Positions 25,659-34,915 are shown, counted from the stretch's first letter. The stretch is DNA of 64,000 nucleotides from Collimonas rhizosphaerae (GCF_038896935.1 NZ_JBANDC010000002.1:372001-436000); one strand, 5' to 3'. The notes: a model not told the origin generated them from the sequence alone. A program made the numbers and translations.

Positions 25659-27050
25659 TTATTCCGGGTACGTCATTTTTGCCGGCTGCACCCATTCGGC
25701 AAACTCCTGCTCTGTCACATAACCCAGCGCCAGCGCCGCCTGCTTCAGCGTGCTGCCGTCGTGGTGCGCATGCTTGGCGATCTGTGCCGCGCGGTCATAA
25801 CCGATGTGCGGCGCCAGCGCCGTCACCAGCATCAGCGAACGTTCCATCAGTTCGGCGATGCGGTCGCGGTTGGCGGCGATGCCGTCGGCGCAATGCTCTT
25901 CAAAACTGGCCATGCCGTCGGCCAGCAAACGCACGCTTTGCAGGAAATTATGGGCGATCAGGGGCTTGAATACATTCAGTTCGAAATTGCCGGAAGCGCC
26001 GCCGAAATTGATCGCCACGTCATTGCCGAACACCTGGCAGCACAGCATGGTCAGCGCTTCGCACTGGGTCGGGTTGACCTTGCCCGGCATGATCGAGCTG
26101 CCCGGCTCGTTCTCCGGGATGCTGATCTCGCCCAGGCCGGAACGCGGCCCTGACGCCAGCCAGCGCACATCGTTGGCGATTTTCATCAAGGCCGCGGCCA
26201 GGGTTTTCAAGGCGCCGTGGCCGGCAACCAGGGCGTCGTGCGCGGCCAGCGCGGCAAACTTGTTGTCGGCGGTACGGAACGGCAGGTTTTCAGTTTTCGC
26301 CAGCTGCGCCGCCACCCGGCTGCCGAAATCCTTGGGCGCGTTGAGTCCGGTGCCGACCGCGGTGCCGCCGGCCGCCAGGTCGCACAAAGGTTCCAGCGCG
26401 GCCTTGATGATTTTTTCCGCGAGATCCAGCTGCGCCACATAACCTGAGAACTCCTGGCCCAGCGTCAGCGGCGTCGCATCCTGCAGGTGGGTGCGCCCGA
26501 TCTTGACGATGTCATCGAAATCCGCAGATTTCCTGTGCAGTGTTGCGCGCAGTTTTTGCAGCGACGGCAGCAGCTTGCCGACGATGGCGAGAGCGGCGGC
26601 GACATGCATCGCCGTCGGAAAGATATCGTTCGAGGACTGGCTCAGATTGACCGCATCGTTGGGATGCACCAGGCGCGCTTCGCCGCGCACGCCGCCCAGG
26701 ATTTCCGAGGCGCGGTTGGCCAGCACCTCGTTCATGTTCATGTTGCTCTGGGTGCCGGAACCGGTCTGCCACACCGACAGTGGAAACTCGTCCGGATGCT
26801 GTCCCGCCACGACCTCTTGCGCCGCCTGGATGATGGCGGCAGCCTGGGTTTTCGGCAGCTTGCCGAGATCCAGGTTGACTTGCGCGCACGCTTGCTTGAC
26901 CGCCGCCAGCGCCACGATCAGTTCGGGCGGCATGCGCTCGCTGGAGATATGGAAATGATGCAGGCTGCGCTGGGTCTGGGCGCCCCACAGCCGCTCGTCC
27001 GGGACTTCAATCTTGCCAAAGGTATCGCGTTCGGTTCTGCTGGTAGCCAT
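25659..27050 (-). CDS. fumC: Fumarate hydratase class II
   Basis: 463 residues, the standard class II length. It converts fumarate to malate in the TCA cycle as a soluble, iron-independent tetramer. Visible motifs: TGSGTQSNMNMNEV, catalytic-site H188 in GRTHLQDATP, and the superfamily signature GSSIMPGKVNP at 317-327 with the reactive serine on its loop. The ATG at 27050 is preceded by TGGAGATGAA; the longer frame adds 52 residues without family similarity. Class II enzymes are oxygen-stable, and other proteobacteria often use them under oxidative or iron-limited conditions. Confidence 0.96.
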   Translation of the reverse strand: MATSRTERDTFGKIEVPDERLWGAQTQRSLHHFHISSERMPPELIVALAAVKQACAQVNLDLGKLPKTQAAAIIQAAQEVVAGQHPDEFPLSVWQTGSGTQSNMNMNEVLANRASEILGGVRGEARLVHPNDAVNLSQSSNDIFPTAMHVAAALAIVGKLLPSLQKLRATLHRKSADFDDIVKIGRTHLQDATPLTLGQEFSGYVAQLDLAEKIIKAALEPLCDLAAGGTAVGTGLNAPKDFGSRVAAQLAKTENLPFRTADNKFAALAAHDALVAGHGALKTLAAALMKIANDVRWLASGPRSGLGEISIPENEPGSSIMPGKVNPTQCEALTMLCCQVFGNDVAINFGGASGNFELNVFKPLIAHNFLQSVRLLADGMASFEEHCADGIAANRDRIAELMERSLMLVTALAPHIGYDRAAQIAKHAHHDGSTLKQAALALGYVTEQEFAEWVQPAKMTYPE

Positions 27051-27120
27051 TTCATCTCCATAAAAGTGACGACGCCCGACAGATCCGCAAAATCCGCAGC
27101 CAAAGGGCGCCAACAGAGTC

Positions 27121-29961
27121 CTATGGTAATACTTTTCCCTCGCGCAGGATGACTTCGATGTCATCCGCCGATACCGGTTCGCTGAAATAGAAACCTTGCA
27201 TTTCATCGCAGCGATGGCGCTGCAGATAAGATAACTGCTCTTGCGTTTCGACGCCTTCGGCGATTACCTGCAGGCGCAGGTTATGAGCCAGGGAAATGAT
27301 CGAGGCCACGATCGCCGCGTCGTCCTGGTCAACCGTGATGTCGCGCACAAAAGACTGGTCGATCTTCAGCGCGTCGATCGGGAAACTCTTGAGATAGGCC
27401 AGGCTCGAATAGCCGGTGCCGAAATCGTCGATCGACAGCTGCACGCCGATCGATTTCAAGTCATTCAGGATGCCGACGGCCAGTTCGACATCCGTCATCA
27501 CCAGGCTTTCCGTCAGCTCGATTTCAAGGTAGTGCGGCGCCAGCCCGGTTTCTTCGAGCACCTTGGCGACCTGCTGCACCAGGTTTTGCTGGAAGAACTG
27601 GCGCGTCGACAGGTTCACCGACATCCGCAGGTAACCCAGCCCCATGCGCTGCCATGTCTTATTCTGTTCGCAGGCGGTATGCATCACCCAGGCGCCCATC
27701 TGCACGATCAGGCCGGTTTCTTCCGCCAGGTCGATGAAACGCGTCGGCGAAATCATGCCGAGCTGGGGATGCTTCCAGCGGATCAGCGCTTCCATGCCGA
27801 CCATGCGGCCGGTGCGCAGATCCACCTGCGGCTGGTAGTAGAGCAGCAGTTCCTTGCGCTCCATCGCATTGCGCAGGTCGCCCTCGATGCGCAAGCGTTC
27901 CAGCGCGCGTTCATTCATCGCCGCGGTATAGAACTGGTAATTGTTGTTCCCCATTTCCTTGGCCCGGTACATGGCGATGTCGGCGTGCTTGAGCAGGCTT
28001 TCCGGGTCTTCGCCGTCATTCGGGTAGACCGCAACGCCGATGCTGCAGCTCAGGAAAAAATCGTAGCCTTCGATTTGCAAGGGACGCGCGATCGCATCCA
28101 TCATGCCTTGGATCAGGCCCACGCTCAGCTCTTCCTCAAGGCGCTCCGGCAGGATCAGGACAAACTCATCGCTGCCCAGGCGCGCGATGGTGTCCGCCTC
28201 GCGCGTGAACGCCTTCAGGCGGCTGGCGACTTCCTTCAGCAGCTGGTCGCCGGCATTGTGGCCTAGCGTATCGTTGACGAATTTAAAGCGGTCGAGATCG
28301 ACGAACAGCACCCACACCCGGTGGCCGTACAGCTCGCCGTAGACGATCGCCTGGCTCAGCCGGTCGCTCAGCACGTTGCGGTTGGCCAGCCCGGTCAAGG
28401 TATCGTGGCGGGCCTGGTGCTCCAGCTCGGCTTCGTAGCTCTTCATTTCCGTGATGTCGTACAGCGCCGTGACGAAATGGCTGACGCGCCCGGAACTGTC
28501 TTTCACCGGCGCCACATACAGTTCGTTCCAGAACAAGGTGCCGTCCTTGCGATAACTGCGGAACACGGCGTTCGCGCTGCGCTTTTCACGCAATGCGGCG
28601 CGGATTTCCTCCAGGCCGATCTGGTCGTGGTCGTCGCCATGCAGCATCTCCAGGTTGCGGCCGATCATCTCGCTGGCGGTGTAGCCGGTGATCCGCTCGA
28701 ATGCCGGATTGACGTACTCCACCAGGTAGTCCGGTAATTTGGCGCTGGAAATGATGATCGCGTTGGCGCTCGACTCGATGGCGCGCTCGCGCAGCTGCAA
28801 GGCGTCTTCGGCGCGTTTGCGGGCGACGATGTCCTCTTTCATCATCTGCGTCGCCAGCCTGACCTGCTGGGTGCGGGCATCCACCAGCTGCTCGATCCGT
28901 TTGGAGCGGGTCGACAGGAAATACAGGTAGGTGGCGCCCATCCAGCTCAGCAGGCTGCCCAGTATCAGCACCAGGATCGATCCGGCGTTCTTCTTGGTGA
29001 ATACGCGCGGCGGCGCCGACGCTTCTATATACCAGGACTTGCCGGCCAGCTCGAAAGTCTGCGACATGTCTTGCGGGGCGTCGTACAGCAGCCAGGCGGG
29101 CAGCCAGTCGCTGGCGTTGGACAGGGCAATCGGATTGCCCTGGCGATATACCAGAGTGCTCTCCTCCGGCTTGGCGCTGGCATATACCCGCAGGTAGAAA
29201 TCTTCGCGGGCCTGCACGCCGTCGCGCGACAGGACACTGCTGACGAAAGCATCCGCCCGCAGTGCCGCGCTGGTATAGCCCATCAATGCAAGGCGACGCT
29301 GCTCGACGCTGTCCAGCGCTGCGCCGTGCCGATATACCGGCATCAGGATAATCAGCGCCAGCTTGCCGTCGCTGGTGGCGGAGCGCAATGCAAACAGATC
29401 GGTAGACGAGGGCAAGCCGGAGTCGCGCGCACGCTGCCCCGGTTCTGCCTGCAGCAAGCTGGGGGCGACATCGACGCCGAATACGTTTTCATTCCCTGTC
29501 ATCGGCTCCACATAGTCGACCACCCGGTACTGGTCCCGGCCTATGCTCGGCGCCGGCTTGCCGTCGCTCAGCTGGCGAATCGCGAAATTGGGGAAATGCT
29601 TGCGCATTTCCGCTTCATAGGCGGGCCGCTGGGCGGCCGTCAGCACCCGCTGGAAAGTCAATGACTTGATAAAGGGAGAACGGCGCAGCATCGGCGCCGT
29701 GAAGGTATGGAACTGTTCACGGCTGACGTCGTCCACCGTGAGGAACAAGCGATTCACGGTTTCCAGCTCATGGACCAGGGAGTCCAGGCCATCCACCACG
29801 GCCTTCAGGTGGCCGCTGGCCAGGCGCCGGAATTCGGCGTCCATTTTTTCATATTCGAGGTGGCGTACCGAGACAAACAAGCCGAGCGTAATGGCCAGAC
29901 CCAATATCAAACTGGATAAAGAGGCAATGGGTATGAAGATTGACGAGCCACGACGAAACAT
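27121..29961 (-). CDS. CHASE-PAS-GGDEF-EAL membrane protein (c-di-GMP turnover)
   Basis: 946 residues. TM1 is about 10-31; a periplasmic CHASE-like sensor is about 45-320 (YRVVDYVEPMTGNENVFGVDV is typical); TM2 is about 327-348. A PAS/PAC domain follows (about 390-505; RKDGTLFWNELYVAPVKD), then GGDEF (about 515-680) and EAL (about 690-940). The cyclase signature reads GSDEF (596-600), one residue off consensus, while the inhibitory I-site RxxD (R587-D590) is intact. The EAL domain looks complete: E724 in MEALIRWKHP, DDFGTGYSSL, and ALKIDQSF. It is probably a c-di-GMP phosphodiesterase with a regulatory GGDEF domain; residual cyclase activity is possible. It is 70 bases from fumC on the same strand. 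Confidence 0.92.
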   Translation of the reverse strand: MFRRGSSIFIPIASLSSLILGLAITLGLFVSVRHLEYEKMDAEFRRLASGHLKAVVDGLDSLVHELETVNRLFLTVDDVSREQFHTFTAPMLRRSPFIKSLTFQRVLTAAQRPAYEAEMRKHFPNFAIRQLSDGKPAPSIGRDQYRVVDYVEPMTGNENVFGVDVAPSLLQAEPGQRARDSGLPSSTDLFALRSATSDGKLALIILMPVYRHGAALDSVEQRRLALMGYTSAALRADAFVSSVLSRDGVQAREDFYLRVYASAKPEESTLVYRQGNPIALSNASDWLPAWLLYDAPQDMSQTFELAGKSWYIEASAPPRVFTKKNAGSILVLILGSLLSWMGATYLYFLSTRSKRIEQLVDARTQQVRLATQMMKEDIVARKRAEDALQLRERAIESSANAIIISSAKLPDYLVEYVNPAFERITGYTASEMIGRNLEMLHGDDHDQIGLEEIRAALREKRSANAVFRSYRKDGTLFWNELYVAPVKDSSGRVSHFVTALYDITEMKSYEAELEHQARHDTLTGLANRNVLSDRLSQAIVYGELYGHRVWVLFVDLDRFKFVNDTLGHNAGDQLLKEVASRLKAFTREADTIARLGSDEFVLILPERLEEELSVGLIQGMMDAIARPLQIEGYDFFLSCSIGVAVYPNDGEDPESLLKHADIAMYRAKEMGNNNYQFYTAAMNERALERLRIEGDLRNAMERKELLLYYQPQVDLRTGRMVGMEALIRWKHPQLGMISPTRFIDLAEETGLIVQMGAWVMHTACEQNKTWQRMGLGYLRMSVNLSTRQFFQQNLVQQVAKVLEETGLAPHYLEIELTESLVMTDVELAVGILNDLKSIGVQLSIDDFGTGYSSLAYLKSFPIDALKIDQSFVRDITVDQDDAAIVASIISLAHNLRLQVIAEGVETQEQLSYLQRHRCDEMQGFYFSEPVSADDIEVILREGKVLP

Positions 29962-30097
29962 TTCTACTCCATTGCGAACAATAGGCGAAATATTACACGG
30001 TCTTCTTACTGGAGAACGTCGCGCGCCGATTTCTTTTTAGTGCCGGGAATCAACTAAAAGCTGTGTGGCAAGAACCCTCGCCGGCGCAGGCAAGAAA

Positions 30098-30445
30098 TCA
30101 GGCAGGTTTTGGTGTTTCAGCATCCGGCAACAGGCAGGCATGCAGGATCTGCAGATCGTTGTCTTTCGCAAAATTGACCACAAAATGGTAAGCCAATGGC
30201 TCAATCTGCCGCAGGTCTTCATTGACGACGACCGAGCGCACGCCGTTCAGCAGCACCGGCCGCACATACGGCGAATATTGCAGGTGGGCGTTGCGGCCGC
30301 CCGATCCTTCCGGGCGAAAACAGGCCATGACGCCGCACAGGCGCTCAGCCCAGTCGCTGGGACGGAACTGCCTGCCATCGCTGGTAATACCTTGGATGAA
30401 AAATTCGCGGGCGGCGGCGTCAGGAGGTTGGATGGTATCAGCCAT
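30098..30445 (-). CDS. DUF3579 family protein
   Basis: 115 residues, soluble, with no signal peptide. FIQGITSDGRQFRPSDWAER and the PYVRPVLLNGVRSVVVNEDL region match DUF3579, a family found mainly in Betaproteobacteria and of unknown function. It begins at a standard ATG; the following gene on the same strand (GGDEF-EAL) starts 136 bases further on, so linkage is uncertain. I can assign no role. Confidence 0.85.
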   Translation of the reverse strand: MADTIQPPDAAAREFFIQGITSDGRQFRPSDWAERLCGVMACFRPEGSGGRNAHLQYSPYVRPVLLNGVRSVVVNEDLRQIEPLAYHFVVNFAKDNDLQILHACLLPDAETPKPA

Positions 30446-30532
30446 GCGTACAGCTCGTTTCTTCTATAACGCTTGCTACAGACATTTGCTTAACCTCTGA
30501 TAGAAGCAAGCTACAATTTTCACGTTACTCAT

Positions 30533-30559
30533 TTACGTAAGCGATTCTTACGTATTATA
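30533..30559 (-). promoter_or_regulatory. Candidate DUF3579 promoter with TTACGTA repeats
   Basis: On the minus strand a perfect TATAAT lies at 30554-30559, and no good -35 is visible. TTACGTAA (30533-30540, palindromic) and TTACGTA (30548-30554) repeat at 15-bp spacing immediately downstream of the -10, a position suited to a repressor. The remainder of the gap to the CobD-like gene is AT-rich and empty. Confidence 0.35.
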
Positions 30560-30609
30560 TCTTATAGAAGACCAAGACACCATCTGGCGCAGTCGCCTGC
30601 CGGCCCTGC

Positions 30610-31566
30610 TTAGCCGAACCAGATCGCCGCCGACAACAGCAGCAACAGGAACATCCACAGCAACAGTGCGCGCCAGACCAGGCCCACCGTGCTTTGCAGC
30701 GCGCGCGGCGTCGGTACGTCGCCCGGCGGGCTTTCGCTTTCCATCGCGGTCGAATCAACCGTGGATGCATCGGCCGGCAGGATGGCAATCGCGGTTTCCA
30801 GCGGCGTGCCGAGCAATACCCCCATGGCGCCGCCGCCGGTGGACAAGATGATGCCGTCGGTTTCGTTTTTCCAGCGATCCGCAAAATTACGCCAGGCGTA
30901 GATCGCATCCTCAAAATTGCCGACGACCGCAAATGCCGCAGCCGTCATGCGCGCCGGAATCCAGTCAATCCAGTAAAACGCCTGGGCTGCAAAACGCCCG
31001 AAGGCTTCATTGCGCATGTGGTCCGGCTCGTTCCAGCCGCGCGCCAGGTATTCGGCGACGCGATACATGACGGCGCAAGCCGGGCCGACCGGCATGAGGA
31101 ACCAGAAAAACACGCCGAATACATGGCGGTGGGTGGTGATCAGCGCTTTTTCCACCGCGATGCGGGAGATTTCGCTGACATCCATATCCGTGGTGTCGAG
31201 CTTGGTCCATTCAGCCAGCAGGGTGCGCGCGGTGGCGTCGTCGCCGGTGTTGAGCGCCAGCTGGATCGAGCTGAAATAATGGCTGTAGTGGCGGAAGCCG
31301 AGGGTCAGGTACACGATCAGGACGTTCCACAGCAGCGCGGCCCAGTGGCCGATGTGCGCGCACAGCCAGTAGACCAGCGCGGTCGGCACAGTCAGCGCCA
31401 GGATCACGCAGAACCATCCCAAACGGCCCTGGCGCGCTTGTCCCGCATTAAATGACGCTTCTATCTTGCCCGCAAATTGCTTGACCCATGCATACACGGG
31501 ATTGTCCGCGCGCAGCGGCTTCAGTTGCTCGATCAACAATGCAAACAGAATAGAGAGAAATGTCAT
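30610..31566 (-). CDS. CobD/CbiB-like integral membrane protein
   Basis: 318 residues. The N-terminus MTFLSILFALLIEQLKPLR, several helices, and a central motif GGGAMGVLLG preceded by WIPARMTAAAFAVVGNFEDA match the CobD/CbiB superfamily, the membrane enzyme that attaches aminopropanol to adenosylcobyric acid. This betaproteobacterial branch stands apart from cob operons and also resembles AmpE, so a cobalamin role is doubtful. There are no other cobalamin genes in the window. About five transmembrane segments are visible (about 55-90, 150-175, and the last at 295-315). Confidence 0.8.
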   Translation of the reverse strand: MTFLSILFALLIEQLKPLRADNPVYAWVKQFAGKIEASFNAGQARQGRLGWFCVILALTVPTALVYWLCAHIGHWAALLWNVLIVYLTLGFRHYSHYFSSIQLALNTGDDATARTLLAEWTKLDTTDMDVSEISRIAVEKALITTHRHVFGVFFWFLMPVGPACAVMYRVAEYLARGWNEPDHMRNEAFGRFAAQAFYWIDWIPARMTAAAFAVVGNFEDAIYAWRNFADRWKNETDGIILSTGGGAMGVLLGTPLETAIAILPADASTVDSTAMESESPPGDVPTPRALQSTVGLVWRALLLWMFLLLLLSAAIWFG

Positions 31567-31757
31567 TAACCAGCCTTATAAGTAAAGCAATAGCACTGCA
31601 AGATCCCGTCTCATGACCGCTTCGTGGCGGCACGCCGGTCTTGCCATAACGTCCAAAATCGCAGTATCCCATACGATAACGCAGCACACACGCGGAATCA
31701 AACTTGTACTGAACTTGTTTTCCGTATTTTTTCTGCCTGCGGCGCCACACGATAAAT

Positions 31758-32438
31758 CTAAGCGCGCAGAAAGTGAAACAAATTCCTTAGCATGGCAGCC
31801 GTCGCCCCCCAAATGAAGAAGCGCTCATAAGGCATTGCATAAAAAGTGCGGCGATAGCCGTCCGGCAGGTCAAAGCTGCGCAACTGATGATTCAAGCCAT
31901 CCATCAGGAACGCCAGCGGGACTTCAAAAATTTCGGCTACCTCGTCAGGATCGGCGCGCAAGCTGACCGGCGGATTGACCAAGCACACCACCGGCGTGAC
32001 GCGATAGCCGGTGCCGGTAAAATATTCCGGCAGGCTGCCGATTACCTCGACCTGGCTGCGCGCCAGGCCAATCTCTTCTTCCGCTTCGCGCAAAGCCGTT
32101 TCAACCGGCGAGGCATCGCTATCTTCCATCCGGCCGCCGGGGAAGCTGACCTGCCCTGCATGATCGGTGAGATGGGCTGCGCGCTGGGTAAACAACAAGG
32201 TCGGCTGCTGTTCGTGCATGACGATAGGAATCAGCACCGATGCCGGCGTTACCGGCTTGCCCTGCAGCTGCGTCATGCGCTGCAAAGTCTGGCTATCGAT
32301 ATGCTCCGGGCGCCAGTCCGGCTGCTGCGCGAACCGTTGCCGCAGCCATGCCGCGCTCATCCGTTCGGTTGCCAGCGCAGATTCGCCGGCAACCGCATCA
32401 ACCGGCAGCATCAGGGGATCGAAAGTCAATTTAACCAA
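31758..32438 (-). CDS. CoA pyrophosphatase (Nudix, NudL-like)
   Basis: 226 residues. The CoA-specific motif LLFTQRAAHLTDHAGQVSFP runs directly into the Nudix box GGRMEDSDASPVETALREAE followed by EEIGL. Together these define the peroxisomal/bacterial CoA diphosphatase subfamily, which cleaves CoA to 3',5'-ADP and phosphopantetheine and needs Mg or Mn. Like E. coli NudL it lacks the consensus first Glu of the Nudix box at the expected spacing. It lies alone between the CobD-like gene and the ribosomal operon. Confidence 0.9.
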   Translation of the reverse strand: MVKLTFDPLMLPVDAVAGESALATERMSAAWLRQRFAQQPDWRPEHIDSQTLQRMTQLQGKPVTPASVLIPIVMHEQQPTLLFTQRAAHLTDHAGQVSFPGGRMEDSDASPVETALREAEEEIGLARSQVEVIGSLPEYFTGTGYRVTPVVCLVNPPVSLRADPDEVAEIFEVPLAFLMDGLNHQLRSFDLPDGYRRTFYAMPYERFFIWGATAAMLRNLFHFLRA

Positions 32439-32599
32439 GAAAATTCCTCTAACAATCTAGCAATCTTTTGATACTTTACCGCGATGACCGCGAATGGCCT
32501 ATCGTCGTCACAGTTAATAACAATTAGTGCAATTTTACTTTACAGCAACTAAAAATATGCGGCTCGGAACCAGCCTGCAGCAATCATGAAGCGCAAATG

Positions 32600-32630
32600 A
32601 AAAAAGGGCGCCTGACGGCGCCCCTTTTTT
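32600..32630 (-). terminator. Terminator of the rpsP-rplS operon
   Basis: AAAAAAGGGCGCC / GGCGCC-C-CTTTTTT with a TGAC loop and one bulged base, 31 bases after the rplS stop. A-runs and T-runs on both sides would also allow function from the other strand. Confidence 0.9.
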
Positions 32631-32661
32631 CATGCAATACCTATGCCTGCATGACAACGGC

Positions 32662-33054
32662 TTACTCTGCTGCTGGTGCAGCTTTTGCAGCGTTGCGACG
32701 TTGTGGCAGTTTTTCCTTGATACGTGCCGATTTACCGGAACGCTCACGCAGGTAGTACAGCTTGGCGCGACGGACATCGCCGCGACGCTTGACTTCGATC
32801 GAAGCGATCAGTGGCGAATACAGCTGGAATGTACGCTCAACGCCTTCGCCGGAAGAAATCTTGCGGACGATGAAGTTGGAGTTCAAACCACGGTTACGAC
32901 GCGAAATCACGACGCCTTCGTAAGCCTGGGCGCGCTTGCGCGTACCTTCGACTACGTTGACGCTGACCACGACTGTATCGCCTGGTGCGAAATCAGGGAT
33001 ATTCTTGCCGAGGCGGGCAATTTCTTCTTGCTCAAGTTGTTGGATCAAGTCCAT
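32662..33054 (-). CDS. rplS: 50S ribosomal protein L19
   Basis: 130 residues. MDLIQQLEQEEI, PDFAPGDTVVVSVNVVEG, RRNRGLNSNFIVRKISSGEG and IEVKRRGDVRRAKLYYLRER are the conserved L19 blocks. L19 sits at the interface of the 30S and 50S subunits. The Ala/Lys-rich C-terminal tail (about 115-130) is a common extension in beta L19. The ATG at 33054 has TGGAGCT before it, and the frame upstream is not conserved. It is the last gene of rpsP-rimM-trmD-rplS, but the 180-base spacer from trmD is long for this operon. Confidence 0.97.
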   Translation of the reverse strand: MDLIQQLEQEEIARLGKNIPDFAPGDTVVVSVNVVEGTRKRAQAYEGVVISRRNRGLNSNFIVRKISSGEGVERTFQLYSPLIASIEVKRRGDVRRAKLYYLRERSGKSARIKEKLPQRRNAAKAAPAAE

Positions 33055-33234
33055 TTTTAGCTCCATATACCATCTTGCTGACGCCGTTTTGTGCAAGGCT
33101 TTTTGCCAGGCACTGCTCAGTAGAGGATGGGGTTGATACACAGGTGGCCGGCTGGCCTCCCCTAGTTACTGCTTGCTTACTGCTTGGTTGCTGCCTACTA
33201 CAACGGACCGGGTGCTCGGTTATTGGCCAGGCAC

Positions 33235-33984
33235 TCAATCCATATTCCGTAAAAACTTTTCATCGGCGGCGCTCAGCAAACCCGCTGCACGCATCTTCTG
33301 AATCAGGTCCGGCCGCTTTTTTGCCGTCGCCGACAACATCTGCTGGCGCCGCCATTTTTCAATTTCGGCATGATGGCCGCCCAACAGGACCGGCGGCACC
33401 GGCACGCCTTCATACTGTTCCGGCCGGGTGTAGTGCGGACAATCCAGCAAGCCATTGACAAAACTGTCTTCGACCGCCGAGGCGCCGTCATTCAACACGC
33501 CAGGCAATTGCCGGATCACCGCATCCATCAACGCCATCGCCGGCAATTCGCCGCCGGACAAAACGAAATCGCCAAGGCTGATCTCTTCATCCACGCACCG
33601 ATCCAGCAAACGCTGGTCCACCGCTTCATAGCGCCCGCAGAGCAATACCAAACCGGGTTCGGTACGCAACTCCATGACGCGCTGATGGGTCAGCGGCTGG
33701 CCTTGCGGCGACAGGTAGACGACTCTCGGCGCCGGCAGGTCTTGCTGCAGCTGGCGCGCCTTGGCAGCTTCAATCGCCGCTTCCAGCGGTTTCGCCAGCA
33801 TCACCATCCCGGGGCCGCCGCCATAAGGCCGGTCATCCACGGTACGGTGGTTGTCGGTGGTGAAATCACGCGGATTCCACAACGCCAGTTCACATTTTTT
33901 CTGCTCAAACGCACGCCGGGTAATACCCGATTGCGTCAATGCGGCAAACATCTCGGGAAACAGTGTGACGACATCAAATTGCAT
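33235..33984 (-). CDS. trmD: tRNA (guanine37-N1)-methyltransferase
   Basis: 249 residues. It methylates G37 next to the anticodon of tRNAs reading CNN, CCN and CGN-type codons, preventing +1 frameshifts, and uses S-adenosylmethionine. MQFDVVTLFPEMF, DDRPYGGGPGMVM, LLCGRYEAVDQR and ISLGDFVLSGGELPA (part of the trefoil knot) are diagnostic. ATG 33984 has AAGAAGG exactly 8 bases upstream; a GTG three codons earlier would place this ribosome site on top of the start, so it was rejected. Confidence 0.97.
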   Translation of the reverse strand: MQFDVVTLFPEMFAALTQSGITRRAFEQKKCELALWNPRDFTTDNHRTVDDRPYGGGPGMVMLAKPLEAAIEAAKARQLQQDLPAPRVVYLSPQGQPLTHQRVMELRTEPGLVLLCGRYEAVDQRLLDRCVDEEISLGDFVLSGGELPAMALMDAVIRQLPGVLNDGASAVEDSFVNGLLDCPHYTRPEQYEGVPVPPVLLGGHHAEIEKWRRQQMLSATAKKRPDLIQKMRAAGLLSAADEKFLRNMD

Positions 33985-34052
33985 ACCGCTCACCTTCTTG
34001 TTTCGCTTGCGATCTTGTTTGCTGCTTTGGCTGCCTGGTTCCAGCTCCGGAT

Positions 34053-34634
34053 TTAATAATCCAGTCCCCAGTCAACCGTGATTTTCTTTGCTTGCTGATC
34101 TACCGTCTTGACGAACTGCTCGACAAACGGGATCAATAATTCCGGTGCGGCCTTGTCTTGATCCGCGGCTGCCGGCGCCGTGATCCGAAGAATCGGATGC
34201 GCGCCATTGTCCATCAGATCAGCAACCACGCCCAGATGCTCGCCTTGCAGATTCTCAACCACCAGGCCGATCAGGTCGACCCAATAGAATTCATCGTCGG
34301 CAAGCGCCGGGAAATGGCTGCGCGGGATATGCACCACACTGCCCTTCATGGCTTCGGCCGCATCGCGCCCTGCCACACCCATCAGGCGCGCCACAATGTC
34401 GCCACTGTGGTTTTTCGCCTGCATCATCTCGACATCGTGCAATTCCGGCGAATTCTGCCGGCCCAGCCACCATGTCTTGGCGTGCAACAGTGCATCTGCG
34501 TCCGCTGAATACGGTTTGATCCGCACCCAGCCATTAATACCGTAGGCGCCAGTAATGTAACCGACCACCACCAAATCTGAAGGTATTGCAGTTCCAGCTG
34601 GTGCCGTGGCCGACAAGTTTACTGACGCGCTCAT
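34053..34634 (-). CDS. rimM: 16S rRNA processing protein RimM
   Basis: 193 residues. It assists maturation of the 30S head domain and binds ribosomal protein S19. VVVGYITGAYGINGWVRIKP marks the N-terminal RimM domain and FYWVDLIGLVVENLQGEHLG the PRC-barrel domain. The start at 34634 (MSASVNLSAT) gives a short Ala/Thr-rich leader before the domain and has AGGTC upstream; the longer frame overlaps rpsP. It is the second gene of the operon, 29 bases after rpsP. Confidence 0.95.
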   Translation of the reverse strand: MSASVNLSATAPAGTAIPSDLVVVGYITGAYGINGWVRIKPYSADADALLHAKTWWLGRQNSPELHDVEMMQAKNHSGDIVARLMGVAGRDAAEAMKGSVVHIPRSHFPALADDEFYWVDLIGLVVENLQGEHLGVVADLMDNGAHPILRITAPAAADQDKAAPELLIPFVEQFVKTVDQQAKKITVDWGLDY

Positions 34635-34663
34635 CGGATGACCTGGCGATTCAAACTGCTTGA

Positions 34664-34915
34664 TTAAGCAGTTTTCTTGGCAGCGTCGGCAACCAGACGT
34701 GCAACGGTCGGCGACAATTGCGCGCCAACACCTTGCCAATGCGTCAGGCGGTCCTGAGCAATGCGGAAAGTCTCTTCTGCACCGGAAGCTACCGGATTGT
34801 AGAAGCCGATACGCTCGATGAAGCGACCGTCACGGCGATTGCGCGAATCAGTAGCTACGATGTTGTAAAAAGGACGCTTCTTTGCGCCACCACGGGATAA
34901 ACGAATAACGACCAT
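34664..34915 (-). CDS. rpsP: 30S ribosomal protein S16
   Basis: 83 residues, the standard S16 length: MVVIRLSRGGAKKRPFYNIV, DSRNRRDGRFIERIGFYNPV and RLTHWQGVGAQLS. It is the first gene of the rpsP-rimM-trmD-rplS operon. A good sigma-70 promoter lies about 40 bases upstream of the ATG. The ORF extending further upstream runs through this promoter and is not real. Confidence 0.97.
   Translation of the reverse strand: MVVIRLSRGGAKKRPFYNIVATDSRNRRDGRFIERIGFYNPVASGAEETFRIAQDRLTHWQGVGAQLSPTVARLVADAAKKTA

Noticed and set aside
30610..31566. Firm assignment as cobalamin biosynthesis enzyme CbiB
   Set aside because: The family resemblance is real but no other cobalamin genes are present, and this beta branch also resembles AmpE. 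It was kept as CobD/CbiB-like only.
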